Positions 30,197-40,800 of a DNA stretch of 64,000 nt are shown here, one piece after another. The position numbers and the translations under genes were made by a program. Each line of letters starts with the position of its first letter. Position 1 is the stretch's first letter. Under the pieces are notes generated by a model. That model did no database searches and had not been told where the DNA came from. It worked only from the letters and a program-made list of their open reading frames with translations. Origin of the DNA: Ignavibacteria bacterium (GTDB lineage: Bacteria > Bacteroidota > Ignavibacteria > Kapaibacteriales > UBA4661); assembly GCA_014654705.1 (NCBI GenBank), contig JACVZY010000104.1, positions 62,001 through 126,000 of the forward strand, written 5' to 3'.

Positions 30197-30222
30197 CGGC
30201 AACAAGAAAAATTATATCTTGC
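30194..30222 (+). promoter_or_regulatory. Candidate promoter TTG-N18-TATCTTGC for HK3
   Basis: TTG 30194-30196, 18-bp spacer, TATCTTGC 30215-30222; resembles Bacteroidota -33 / -7 (TAnnTTTG) architecture; ATG at 30261. Confidence 0.4.
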
Positions 30223-30260
30223 GTTCTAGCCACATCTGCTTTTGTTGTCTGTTCGTAATC

Positions 30261-32531
30261 ATGACTATTTTCTTCGTCATTCTTTTTGTTTGTTGTTCTC
30301 ATTTGGCAATGTACTCGCAAAGCGTGGACAGTGCTGCAATACCTCTTTCTCAAAAAAATGCCCTGCCGCTTCCGCAAACGACATCTATAACGCTTCGCAT
30401 CGGTAACGACATTGCTGCACTGCCTGAATTTGCCATTGTGGAAGATTCGACGCGCGGCCTGACCATTGAAGACATTATTCAGCAGAGCAATCGTTTTCTA
30501 CCCGCAGATAAGAGCCGCTCTTTACAATTTCCGCCAACCGATAATGCCCGATGGATATGCTTCAAGCTGCAGAATTATAGCGGGCAGACTCCCTGTTTGC
30601 TTATTGACGACACGGGTATAGACACCACGCAAACATTTACAGTTCGTCTATACGACACTTCAATAACACGCCGCACAGCAGGTCTCACTTTTTCGTCGAG
30701 CCACCTTAGGGGCTTGCCGCTTCGCGTTATTCCGCTTCTTGATGCTGCTCAAAATGCAGACACAAGCCAATATATTGTTTATGTGCGAATAGTGAGTCGT
30801 GAATTACTAGGGTTATTTTGCTCTATCGGTAGTACTCAAGCAATAATGTCCAAAACGCGCGAGCAGGATCTATTCAATACGTTTTGTATCGGTGTAATGG
30901 TGGCATTGGTATTGTATAATTTGTTCCTGAGCGTCTTTCTTCGCAGTATGCTTTACGCGGTCTATGTTTGTTATGGAAGTACGGCAGTACTCTATACACT
31001 CTATACCACAGGGCTGATTGTACCTTTTGTGGGAGAGCGCTTTACGGAGACTTTTGTGCAGGGGCAAGCAGTACCGATTGCCATGTTGGTTTTGGTCTAT
31101 AGTCTGCTCTTTACGATTTTTTTCTTGGAGATGCGTACCAAAATCCGCGTTTTCTGGATACCGTCGCTTGTGGTTTTAGGGTCACTTCTGAGTATTATCG
31201 TCTTTTGGTTTCTCGGGTTTCAGGGTTTTGTGTACTACGCATTGAATTTTGCGACTATGTCGGTGGTCATTATCTGTGTTGGTGCAGCAATCGTATCTGC
31301 CTGGCGTGGCAATCGCGGTGCCTTGATTTATCTGGCTGCGTGGAGTATATTGTTGTTGGTTTTTGTATTCGTTGGGCTGCTTGTGGGTGGTTTTCTTCCG
31401 CTCGAGCCGATCGTATTTGTGCTACCCCAAATAGGTTTTTCCAGTGAACTTTTATTGATGTCGCTTGCGCTTGCCTATCGTATTCGCATCTTGGAGAATG
31501 CGCGTCGGTCGGCATTGCTGGAAAATGAACGGATAATGCGCGAGCAAAACACACTGCTGGAACGTACTGTTCGGGAACGCACGTTGGAATTGGAGGATAA
31601 CAATCATCAGCTTTCGGCGGCAAATGAAGAAATACAGCGCCAACTGGAAATACAGACCGAGCAAGCTCGTGCTATCGAAATGGCGAACGCTGAACTACAA
31701 GTTGTGTCTGATAACCTTGCATCAGCCAATCAAGAACTTATTGGGAGTAATAAAGCGCAGGATATAGTGAACGCTCAACTGGCACAAAAAAATCAGGAAC
31801 TTGCTACCGCGGAGCAGTTCCGCCTAAATATGCTGAGTATTGTCTCCCACGACTTGAAATCACCCATTAGCGGCGTTCTTGGATTGAGTACTGTACTCTT
31901 GGATGATACGTCGCTTTCACCTCGCGTCCGTGAGGTGCTTGAGCATATTCACGATGCCGGGTCTCGGATGAACAGACTGGTCGTTGAGCTTCTGGATACC
32001 GCCGCACGAGAGATGGGGAAGATACAACTTTTTATGCAGCCTACCGAACTGCGAGAGATTCTTTCCGAGATTGTATCCCGTTATCGTGCCGCCGCCGCAG
32101 ACAAACAGCAGGCATTTATTTTTCCGGAAACGGGGGAATACTGGACAGTTGGTGATGCGCAGCGTATCGGGCAGGTGTTTGATAATATCATTAGCAATGC
32201 TGTCAAATACTCACCTTTAGGGGGGACGATCACGATTACACTTTCTGCATCGCGTGATATGGTGCGAGTGACGGTCAAAGATGAGGGCGTTGGATTCACA
32301 GACGATGATAAATCGAAATTATTCGGATTCTTCCAACGTCTATCAGCGCAGCCCACAGGAAATGAGTCTTCAAGCGGTGTCGGGTTGGCTATCGTGAAGC
32401 AAATTGTGGATGTGCATCAGGGGCGTGTGTGGGTGGAAAGCGACTATGGGAGCGGTTCAACGTTCATTGTCGAACTGCCGGCAGAAAACGAGAGAACAAT
32501 GGAACGTAAGCGCACGGGAGAAAAAAAATGA
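30261..32531 (+). CDS. 7TMR-DISM sensor histidine kinase (HK3), divergent core
   Basis: Likely start 30261; DISM-type extracellular domain (DNARWICFKLQNYSGQTPCLLIDD), 7TM, SHDLKSPISGVLG, GNESSSGVGLAIVKQIVDVHQGRVWVESDYGSGSTFIVELP. Confidence 0.9.
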   Translation: MTIFFVILFVCCSHLAMYSQSVDSAAIPLSQKNALPLPQTTSITLRIGNDIAALPEFAIVEDSTRGLTIEDIIQQSNRFLPADKSRSLQFPPTDNARWICFKLQNYSGQTPCLLIDDTGIDTTQTFTVRLYDTSITRRTAGLTFSSSHLRGLPLRVIPLLDAAQNADTSQYIVYVRIVSRELLGLFCSIGSTQAIMSKTREQDLFNTFCIGVMVALVLYNLFLSVFLRSMLYAVYVCYGSTAVLYTLYTTGLIVPFVGERFTETFVQGQAVPIAMLVLVYSLLFTIFFLEMRTKIRVFWIPSLVVLGSLLSIIVFWFLGFQGFVYYALNFATMSVVIICVGAAIVSAWRGNRGALIYLAAWSILLLVFVFVGLLVGGFLPLEPIVFVLPQIGFSSELLLMSLALAYRIRILENARRSALLENERIMREQNTLLERTVRERTLELEDNNHQLSAANEEIQRQLEIQTEQARAIEMANAELQVVSDNLASANQELIGSNKAQDIVNAQLAQKNQELATAEQFRLNMLSIVSHDLKSPISGVLGLSTVLLDDTSLSPRVREVLEHIHDAGSRMNRLVVELLDTAAREMGKIQLFMQPTELREILSEIVSRYRAAAADKQQAFIFPETGEYWTVGDAQRIGQVFDNIISNAVKYSPLGGTITITLSASRDMVRVTVKDEGVGFTDDDKSKLFGFFQRLSAQPTGNESSSGVGLAIVKQIVDVHQGRVWVESDYGSGSTFIVELPAENERTMERKRTGEKK

Positions 32532-34012
32532 ACCGAATGTGGTCATTTCTTCTTCGGAGCAGCGCAGAATCTATTCCTGAACGGTATCGGGATGAATTTT
32601 GGAGTGAGGTGATTTTCATTACCGCTCGGCGAATTCGTTCACTGCTGCTAGTGAGCTTAGGCGGGTATTCGTCGCTTATCTACCTTGTGAATATCCGCAA
32701 TGCCTTTCAGTTACCCGAAAGCGATAATCGGCTGGTGCTTATGATGCACGTTTCTTTGCTTGTCCTCAACATTTTTTCCCTTATTCTCATCTATGCTCGC
32801 CCGCTTCGTGCGCCCGCCGATGTCACCCCGTTTCATATTGGCGTACTGCGGTTCTTGGGAGTGGGTATTATAGTGAGTACCCAAGCCTTTACATATGTTA
32901 TCCTCAAGACAAGCGGGCACCCAATCTTTGTGTTTCTGGCAATTATCGTTTGGTGTTCGTCGTTACTGATGCCGCCCCGACTCTTGGCAGCCATTCTCAC
33001 GGTGATGGTCGCTGCCTTATGGGTAATCATGATTGTTTTTTCACCTCCCACCGATAATGTGCGCTTCGCAGCGGAGTCCTATTTTACCTCGTTTATGATC
33101 GCTGTTATTCTTATCACATCCGGTTCGCTGCTTTTTAGCCGTAATGCCGAAGCATTTCGGCAGCGCAAAATAGTAGAAGAAGAGCGCAACACGATTGCTC
33201 GATTGAATGCGGAAGCCTTCTCCCTCAATCAGGAGCTTCAGCGCCGCCAAGACGTGCTGGAACATCAGGCAACGGAAATCGAAATTATTAACACGCAGCT
33301 TCAAGAGCAAAATGAGACGCTCCGTGAGCTAGATATGGAGAAGAACGAATTGATGGGCATTGTGGCGCACGACCTCAAAAATCCCATTGGCGCGGTACGG
33401 AGCTTCGCAGACCTGATAGAGAGCGGCTTTGTTCCACCGGAAGATATGCCTCAAGCGCTAGGGCAAATTATTACGACAGCCGACCGAATGCTGGAATTGG
33501 TCACTAATCTTCTGGATGTCAATCGTCTGGATTCAGGCGGAATGCAGTTTCAAATGGTCGAGTTCGATGTCTCGGCGCTTGTGGAAGGCGTTGTGGAGCA
33601 TTTCCTGCAGCGAGCCGCCGCGAAGCAGATTGTGCTCCATTACAGCAATGAAGACGCCAATACTCTTATCTATGCCGACGAGCAAGCGATGATGCAAGTG
33701 CTGGATAATCTCGTCTCCAATGCCGTCAAATACTCACCGCATGGGAAAAATGTGTTTATTCGTCTGAAAACAAGTGATAGCGCCGTGCGTATGGAAGTTC
33801 AGGATGAAGGCGTAGGCATTTCAGCGGAGGACATGAAAAAACTCTTCGGCAAATTTACTCGTCTTGCGGCGCGACCTACGGGTGGCGAACACAGTACAGG
33901 TCTGGGCTTGAGCATCGTAAAAAAAATGGTGGAAGCGATGAACGGCAAGGTGTGGTGCGAATCGGAGTTAGGCAAAGGCGCGACGTTTATTGTGGAATTG
34001 CCACGTGCTTGA
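32528..34012 (+). CDS. Polytopic membrane sensor histidine kinase (HK4), paralogue of HK2
   Basis: Collinear with HK2 in the sensor region (SSAESIPERYRDEFWSEVIF vs NSAEAIPEQHRAEFWQEITF); AHDLKNPIGAVRS; GGEHSTGLGLSIVKKM; ATGA overlap with HK3. Confidence 0.92.
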   Translation: MNRMWSFLLRSSAESIPERYRDEFWSEVIFITARRIRSLLLVSLGGYSSLIYLVNIRNAFQLPESDNRLVLMMHVSLLVLNIFSLILIYARPLRAPADVTPFHIGVLRFLGVGIIVSTQAFTYVILKTSGHPIFVFLAIIVWCSSLLMPPRLLAAILTVMVAALWVIMIVFSPPTDNVRFAAESYFTSFMIAVILITSGSLLFSRNAEAFRQRKIVEEERNTIARLNAEAFSLNQELQRRQDVLEHQATEIEIINTQLQEQNETLRELDMEKNELMGIVAHDLKNPIGAVRSFADLIESGFVPPEDMPQALGQIITTADRMLELVTNLLDVNRLDSGGMQFQMVEFDVSALVEGVVEHFLQRAAAKQIVLHYSNEDANTLIYADEQAMMQVLDNLVSNAVKYSPHGKNVFIRLKTSDSAVRMEVQDEGVGISAEDMKKLFGKFTRLAARPTGGEHSTGLGLSIVKKMVEAMNGKVWCESELGKGATFIVELPRA

Positions 34013-34407
34013 TAATCTCGGACTCAAAAAAGAACCTTGAAGAACGCAAGGAGTAAAGTACACTGAAAAAATCTGCCCTCAAGCAACGCCAATCATACAA
34101 ATTTCGTTGTAGCAATGGTAGAAAAGTTGTAGAATAGAGGTCGTACAAACTCTATCGGTGTCGTTTCCATGATTATCCTGAGAACTCCGAAATTTTTACG
34201 CACCTTTGTAATAAAAAGCCCTGAAGATAAGACTACATCTTGTTTGCGTGGTTTTGATATGTGAAGGGCGGTTTTGTCTAAAACGCTTTCTACGCTAGAT
34301 TCTATCTGAGTTTGAGGTCCGTTAGATGACCTACGATTCTGTCAAATAAAGTTGTCATGTAGGTTAATCGCACTATTACTGCCTTTTTTCACGCCGGTTA
34401 TTTTGCT

Positions 34408-37400
34408 ATGTTTCATCGTTTTTTGTTTCCTCTCTTGCGCATTGCTGCATACCTTGTATTCTTCAATGCCCCTGTTGTATTGCCTTCCCAAGCACTGCAA
34501 ACAAATCCTGCTGCTTCACTCAAAACCTTGTATTTTGAACACCTCCCGACACCAAGCGTAGTGCAAAGCGTCGTTTACTCTATTGTGCAGGATTCGCGCG
34601 GTTTTATGTGGTTCGGCACAAAAGACGGTTTGTATCGGTATGATGGCTTACAATCAATGGTATTCGTCCATAATCCGCTTGATTCCTTGTCTATCAGCGA
34701 TAATCGTATCCTTAATGTCTATGAAGACCTCGACGGCGATTTGTGGATTGCGACGCAAGACGGCGGATTAAACCTTTTTCAACGCACAACAGCAACCTTC
34801 AAACGATACCAGCCCAAAAGCGGCAGTACAACAGCGATTCGGAGCAACCGTGTAGCCTTTGCTTATCAAGACCGTACAAAAATATTTTGGGTGGGTACAG
34901 AAAACGGACTGCATCGTTTTGACAAGAAGCAACAAGCGTTTACGCTGCTTTCATCCAATTTGAATGATTCTACATCGCTTCCGTCCAATTACATTCGGTG
35001 TGTTCTGGAAACGCAAAAAGGAGAATTGTGGTTCGGTACGGTTTTGGGTGGATTAGTGAGGTATAATCAGGCTTCCGGGACATTTACCACCTTCAAGCGG
35101 AATCCTCGTAATTCTCGCACCATTGCGGACAATACAATTCATGCAATGACCGAAGACGATAAGGGTATTCTTTGGCTCGGAACGGCACGCGGACTTAGCG
35201 CATTTAACCCCGCAACGGCTGAAGCGGTGAACTATCTCAATAATCCGACAAATAGCAACAGCCTCAGCGAAAATATTGTCTGGGATGTTGTTTTTACGCG
35301 CTCGCGGCAGCTTTGGGTCGGCACACAAAACGGACTCAATCTTTTTCGACCCGAAACGCAAGATTTTATGAGGTTTACGGAGGATATTGTCAATATTGAC
35401 AATGGCAAACTTCCGAACAGTTATGTCAATGCCTTATACGAAGATGCACGTGGTCGTTTGTGGGTTGGTATGTACGGTGGCGGGGTGAGTATCATTGACC
35501 CCTTCAAGCGGAAATTCGATATTGTGCGGCGCAACGTCTTGCAAAACCATCTTCGCACCTTGCCGGACAATAATATCTGGGCTGTGTATCAAGACAATAA
35601 CTCCCTTGTCTGGATAGGTACTGTTCATGGACTGGCGGCATATAATCCACAAACAAAGGAAATACGAGCTTTTCATACCGATACGGTCAAATTTGGTTCG
35701 ATGAGTGATAATATCAATTTTCTCACGGGTGATTCCAAAGGCAAGATTTGGTGCAGTACCTACGGCGGTGGGATTAATGTCTTCGATGCTTCCAAAGGGA
35801 AATATATTGCACACTATGGCTATGAGGAGGGTAATCCTCGCAGTCTTCCAAATGACCGCGCAACGGTAGTGTATTGTGCAAAAGACAAGCAAATGTGGGT
35901 CGGAACAGTCAATGGTGCTTGCCGCTTTGTTCCAAAAACAAATGACTTTGAACCGGAGTACACAGGGCTGAAAGGCTCTTCACGGCTTACGCATCAGACG
36001 ATTAAGTATTTTTTCGAGGATTCCAAAGGGCGCTTTTGGATTGGGACGGCAAGCGGACTGAATTTGGTTGATCGCGCAACCGGCAATATCACCAGGTTTA
36101 AGGGCATTCCTACGGACACGACGACGCTTTCGCACAATAACATTCGGCAGATACTCGAAGATGCAGAGCATCGTATCTGGATTGCAACGTCGGGCGGCTT
36201 AAATTTACTCATCGAACCCGTTTCAGGTAAGGCTGAAGATATATCCTTTCGACGTATCACCACCGCCAACGGTCTTCGGAACAATCTTGTTTCCGGTGTG
36301 CTTACCGACAGTCGAAATATGCTCTGGATTCCTCACGGTGCGGGCATTTGTTCGTTCGACCCCGTATCATTTCGTGTTGTACGGGAGTTTGATACTGAAG
36401 ATGGTTTGCAAGGGCAGGAATTTCGTGCAACGGCTATCACGAATCTGCGCGGTGGCGGGATGTTCTTTGGCGGCGCAAACGGTTTTAATCTGTTCACGCC
36501 CAGTTCTCTCAGCATGGACTCAACCATTCCGCGTATAGTGCTGACTAATTTTAAGGTACTCAATCAAGACCGACGGTTGCCCGTCCATATCACCGAAGCT
36601 CGTGAAATCACACTTTCGTATAAAGATTATATTTTTTCGTTTGAATTTGCCGCACTGGATTTCACCAATTCTACAAAAACCCGCTATGCCTACAAAATGG
36701 AAGGGTTCGACCAAGAATGGGTACAAAATGGTAATCTCCGAAGCGCAACCTATACGAATCTGAAGGGCGGCGAATATACTTTTCGTGTCAAAGCGAGCAA
36801 CCACGACGGTGTGTGGAATGAAGAAGGTATTGCACTGAAGGTCATTATCGTACCGCCGTTTTGGGAAACATGGTGGTTTCGCGGAGCAGGCGTTTGTGTG
36901 CTTTTGGGAATAATCGTTGTCGGAATAGGCTTGCGCGAACGAGGTATCAAGCGGCAGAACGTACTTCTGGAAGCAATGGTCGCTGAACGTACATCCGCGC
37001 TCAAGGTCAGTAACAATCAGCTTTCTGAGGCAAATGAGCAACTTCGTTTGGCGAACGTAGAAAAAAATGAATTTTTGGGCATTGTTGCGCATGATTTGAA
37101 AAATCCGCTTTCGACTATTCAACTTGCGGCAAATTTCATGCACAAAAACACGGACAGTTTGCGGGACAAGGATATTCAGGAAATGTCCGGTGATATTTTG
37201 ATTACGTCTAATCGAATGTTCGACCTCATTACCAACCTGCTGGATGTCAATAAGTTGGAACAAAATGCGATTACGTTTTTGCCTACGAGCATAGATATTG
37301 TGGGGCTTGTACGTCGCTCCGTTATGCAATATACACCTCAGGCGGATGCAAAAGCCTTACACTTCCGCGTAGAATGTGCCGATGAGAGCATCATTGCATA

Positions 37401-37740
37401 TGTTGACGAAAGCGCAACAATGCAAGTGATGGATAATATTATCTCGAATGCCGTCAAATACTCACCAGAAGGAAAAAATATCACTATTCGCTTACAATCA
37501 CGTGCCGGAGTCGTCCGCATGGAAGTGCAGGACGAAGGCGAAGGAATTTCGCCGGAAGATATGCAAAAACTCTTCGGTAAATTTGTGCGGCTCTCGGCAC
37601 GTCCCACAGGCGGCGAACACAGCACGGGTCTGGGTTTGAGTATCGTAAAAAAAATGGTCGAAGCCATGCAGGGGCGCGTATGGTGCGAATCGGAACTTGG
37701 CAAGGGAGCAACGTTTATCGTGGAATTGCCTTGCGTTTGA
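34408..37740 (+). CDS. Reg_prop/Y_Y_Y beta-propeller sensor histidine kinase (HK5)
   Basis: Signal peptide; repeats such as DLDGDLWIATQDGGLNLF; Y_Y_Y-like TRYAYKMEGFDQEW; AHDLKNPLSTIQL; GGEHSTGLGLSIVKKM. Confidence 0.93.
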   Translation: MFHRFLFPLLRIAAYLVFFNAPVVLPSQALQTNPAASLKTLYFEHLPTPSVVQSVVYSIVQDSRGFMWFGTKDGLYRYDGLQSMVFVHNPLDSLSISDNRILNVYEDLDGDLWIATQDGGLNLFQRTTATFKRYQPKSGSTTAIRSNRVAFAYQDRTKIFWVGTENGLHRFDKKQQAFTLLSSNLNDSTSLPSNYIRCVLETQKGELWFGTVLGGLVRYNQASGTFTTFKRNPRNSRTIADNTIHAMTEDDKGILWLGTARGLSAFNPATAEAVNYLNNPTNSNSLSENIVWDVVFTRSRQLWVGTQNGLNLFRPETQDFMRFTEDIVNIDNGKLPNSYVNALYEDARGRLWVGMYGGGVSIIDPFKRKFDIVRRNVLQNHLRTLPDNNIWAVYQDNNSLVWIGTVHGLAAYNPQTKEIRAFHTDTVKFGSMSDNINFLTGDSKGKIWCSTYGGGINVFDASKGKYIAHYGYEEGNPRSLPNDRATVVYCAKDKQMWVGTVNGACRFVPKTNDFEPEYTGLKGSSRLTHQTIKYFFEDSKGRFWIGTASGLNLVDRATGNITRFKGIPTDTTTLSHNNIRQILEDAEHRIWIATSGGLNLLIEPVSGKAEDISFRRITTANGLRNNLVSGVLTDSRNMLWIPHGAGICSFDPVSFRVVREFDTEDGLQGQEFRATAITNLRGGGMFFGGANGFNLFTPSSLSMDSTIPRIVLTNFKVLNQDRRLPVHITEAREITLSYKDYIFSFEFAALDFTNSTKTRYAYKMEGFDQEWVQNGNLRSATYTNLKGGEYTFRVKASNHDGVWNEEGIALKVIIVPPFWETWWFRGAGVCVLLGIIVVGIGLRERGIKRQNVLLEAMVAERTSALKVSNNQLSEANEQLRLANVEKNEFLGIVAHDLKNPLSTIQLAANFMHKNTDSLRDKDIQEMSGDILITSNRMFDLITNLLDVNKLEQNAITFLPTSIDIVGLVRRSVMQYTPQADAKALHFRVECADESIIAYVDESATMQVMDNIISNAVKYSPEGKNITIRLQSRAGVVRMEVQDEGEGISPEDMQKLFGKFVRLSARPTGGEHSTGLGLSIVKKMVEAMQGRVWCESELGKGATFIVELPCV
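37474..37730 (+). repeat. 257-bp exact duplicate block, copy 1 (HK5 3' end)
   Basis: Base-for-base identical to 40994-41250 (constant offset 3520). Confidence 0.97.
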
Positions 37741-37882
37741 AATAGCAGAACAAACTTGTGTTTACAAGCCAATTTTCTTATCTTCCCTTCGGTGTATTGT
37801 CCTGCATTCCACCTGCCCCGATTATTCCTTGCTTTGCGACCGTATCGTTTATTCCTATCTAACGAATTCACCAAGAACCACA

Positions 37883-40800
37883 GTGATTAAATTGCAACAA
37901 AAGACATGGTTGTATGCGCCTTTGGTGTGCCTCGTTTTTTTCAAGATAACGATGGTCGTTTCTGCACAATACAAGCAGGAAAATAAGCCCTCCTTCAATG
38001 CGGCGTACAGGGCTATTAAGGGAAATACCGTAAAAGCAAGTGTGCCGTCTCTCACGCCGACATTTATTCGGAATTTCAGCGTTGAGCATTTTGCGAGCGC
38101 CCAAGGTTTTGCCAACGAGGGCGTAAAAAGTATTCTCCAAGACCGACATGGTTTTTTATGGGTACTCACCGAACGGTCATTGTACCGCTACAACGGGCAA
38201 AGTTTTCGGTGCTATCTTTCCAATGCTCAAGATTCTACGGCTCTTTTGCCGCACCCTTATGGCAATGGCGGGCTGTACGAAGACCGCGACGGTACGCTCT
38301 GGATAGCGTGCCTCAACGGTTTGCAGCGTTATGATGCACGGCGTGATTGTTTTGTTCGTGTCTCTTTAGGAGCTTCGGCATCTTCATCTCTTACTCCTGC
38401 CGATATCACGGCAATCAATGGCGACAAGGCAACAGGAAATCTGTGGCTTGGCGTCGGCGAAGAAGTCTGGTTGTTTCATCCCGCTACACGTCGTGTTTTG
38501 AGGCGTTATGTTTTGCCTCGTTCCGGTGGTACGGAGCGACGGAATGTTCACTCGCTTACGGTGGACAGTTTGGGGCGTGTCTGGGCTACACGCTGGGATG
38601 ACCACATCGTTTCGATGCTGGAAAGTTCCACGCAAGAATTTCATACGGTGCTTCAGTTACCTTTTGAGTCTGTGTCTGGTTCCGTATGTGTGCATCAGGA
38701 TTCTTTGTGGGTCGGCTCCATCAATGGTGTTCTGCTTTACAGTATTAGGGAGCGCCGAATGCTTACCTCGTATGCACTGTCCAATCATTTTTCCCTGAGC
38801 GCCCCTGCGCCTCAAGTGTCGCAAGTGATTCCGTTTGATTTTTGCCGAGACAATGAAGGGCGCATTTGGGTGGCTACGTGGCAGGGGCTAGCGCTGATTC
38901 ATCCGCGTCGTGAGGGCGTACAATTTTTCCGCCATGAGCCGTTGAACGAGCGAAGTCTCACGACAAACAATATCAATACCATATATCAAGACCGTTCAGG
39001 AATCATCTGGATTGGCGAAGCAGTCTATGGGTTGCATAAATACACACCGCTTAAATATAAATTTCAACTTTATCGCCATAATCCTTTCAACGACCAAAGC
39101 CTGAGTAATAACTACATTCGTGGAATACTGGAAGACCATCGCGGCAATCTCTGGATTGGTACGCAGTTTGGCGGTTTGAATATGCTGGAGCGCGCCACAG
39201 GAAGGTGGACGCATTTTCGCTATGATTCCACGCGCCCACGCAGCCTCACTTCCGACCATGTTCGTGGTTTGTGCGAAGACCGCAATGGCATTCTTTGGGT
39301 GGCGCTGCATGAAGGTTGGCTTTGCTCAATAGATACGAGGCATCCTGAGCGGGGATTTACCCATCATATATTTGCAGAACGAAGTTTCAAAGCGCAGTGC
39401 TTGTATGAAGACCGCGAGGGATATTTGTGGATTGGCACTTCGACTAGTCAAGCCGCTTTGTACAGGCTCTCGCCCGACCGTAAAGCAGTTGAATTCATGC
39501 ACAAAACGCACCTCATGCCTTCCGGCATTGCCGAGATGGAACATATCATGGAAGACCGTACTGGTGCTGTTTGTATAGCCACAACCGGTGGTCTGCTTCG
39601 TTATGATCGTGGTAAGCGTACTTTTCGTCTCTTTCAGCATAATGTGGGTGATTCGACATCACTGCCGAACAATTTTGTTACGCATATTACCGAAACACGC
39701 TCCGGCGAACTCTGGATGGCAACAAAAGGCGGGGGTATTTGCCGCTTTCACCCGACAACAGAGACGTTCAGCACTATATCGGTGCGCGAGGGACTTCCGC
39801 ATGAGAATTGCTATGCGATAGTGGAGGACGAGCAAGGAAACTTCTGGATAAGTACCGATAATGGCTTATGCCTTTATTCGCCAAGTCGTAAGACGCTTCG
39901 CCGCTTTGGTGAGGAAGAAGGCTTGCAGGGCGACGAATTTAACCGTTTTGCACATTTTCGCAGCAAAAGTGGCGAAATGTTTTTTGGTGGTGTTGACGGT
40001 TTGAATAGCTTTTTTCCGAGTGATATTCGCATCAACACGATTCCTCCTAAGCCGGCAGTCGAGCGGGTTCAGTCTATCGCTGGTGTGTTGCTGGCAGACA
40101 ATATATCGCTTCTGGCGCGGCAAACCGTAGAGATTCCACCGCAAACGGGATTTATGGTGGATTTGGCGGCATTGGAATTTACCGTCCCCGAAAAAAATTG
40201 GTACTCATGGCATTTGGACGGTGTAGATACGGCATGGTCGCCCGAAAGCACCGCGAGCCATCACCATCAGGCTCTTTACACCAATCTTGCGCCGGGCGAG
40301 TACACGTTTCGGCTGCGCGTTGCCAATGCCGATAAGGTCTGGAGCAAAGATGACCTCACGCTTGCGATAGTCGTTCTGCCGGCATGGTGGCAAACGTGGT
40401 ATGCACGAGTAGGATTTACGCTGGGGCTGGTAGGATCGGTTTTTCTGCTGTTGCGCTGGCGCGTGCGCACGATTGAAGCGCGGTCGAGAGCATTGCAAGC
40501 ACTCGTTCACCGGCGCACGGAAGAACTACTCGAAAGTAATGAGGAACTGCAAACCACCAACGAGCGCTTATCCACGCTCAATATGGAAATGCAGGAAATT
40601 ATTGGTATTGTCTCGCATGACCTCAAAAATCCGATTACCGCCATTCGCGGTCTTTCCGAGCTTGTTCATAGCGGATTCTCGGAAGGTGAGCAGATAAAGG
40701 AGATTTCGATGCAGATTTCGCGGACTGCCGACCGTATGATGGAACTTGTCAAAAACATTCTGGACATCAATCGCTTGGAATCAGGTTTGATGCACATGAA

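Noticed and set aside
34013-34407. ~400-bp intergenic gap before HK5 as another copy of the inverted-repeat element
   Set aside because: Only a short match (cggactcaaaaaa) to copies B/C; no paired arms could be traced.
37646-37653. A8 tract in the IVKKM codons of HK5/HK6 as a possible slippage site
   Set aside because: The Lys-Lys-Met sequence is functionally conserved across the kinases and some copies use shorter A runs; no alternative frame of interest was found.
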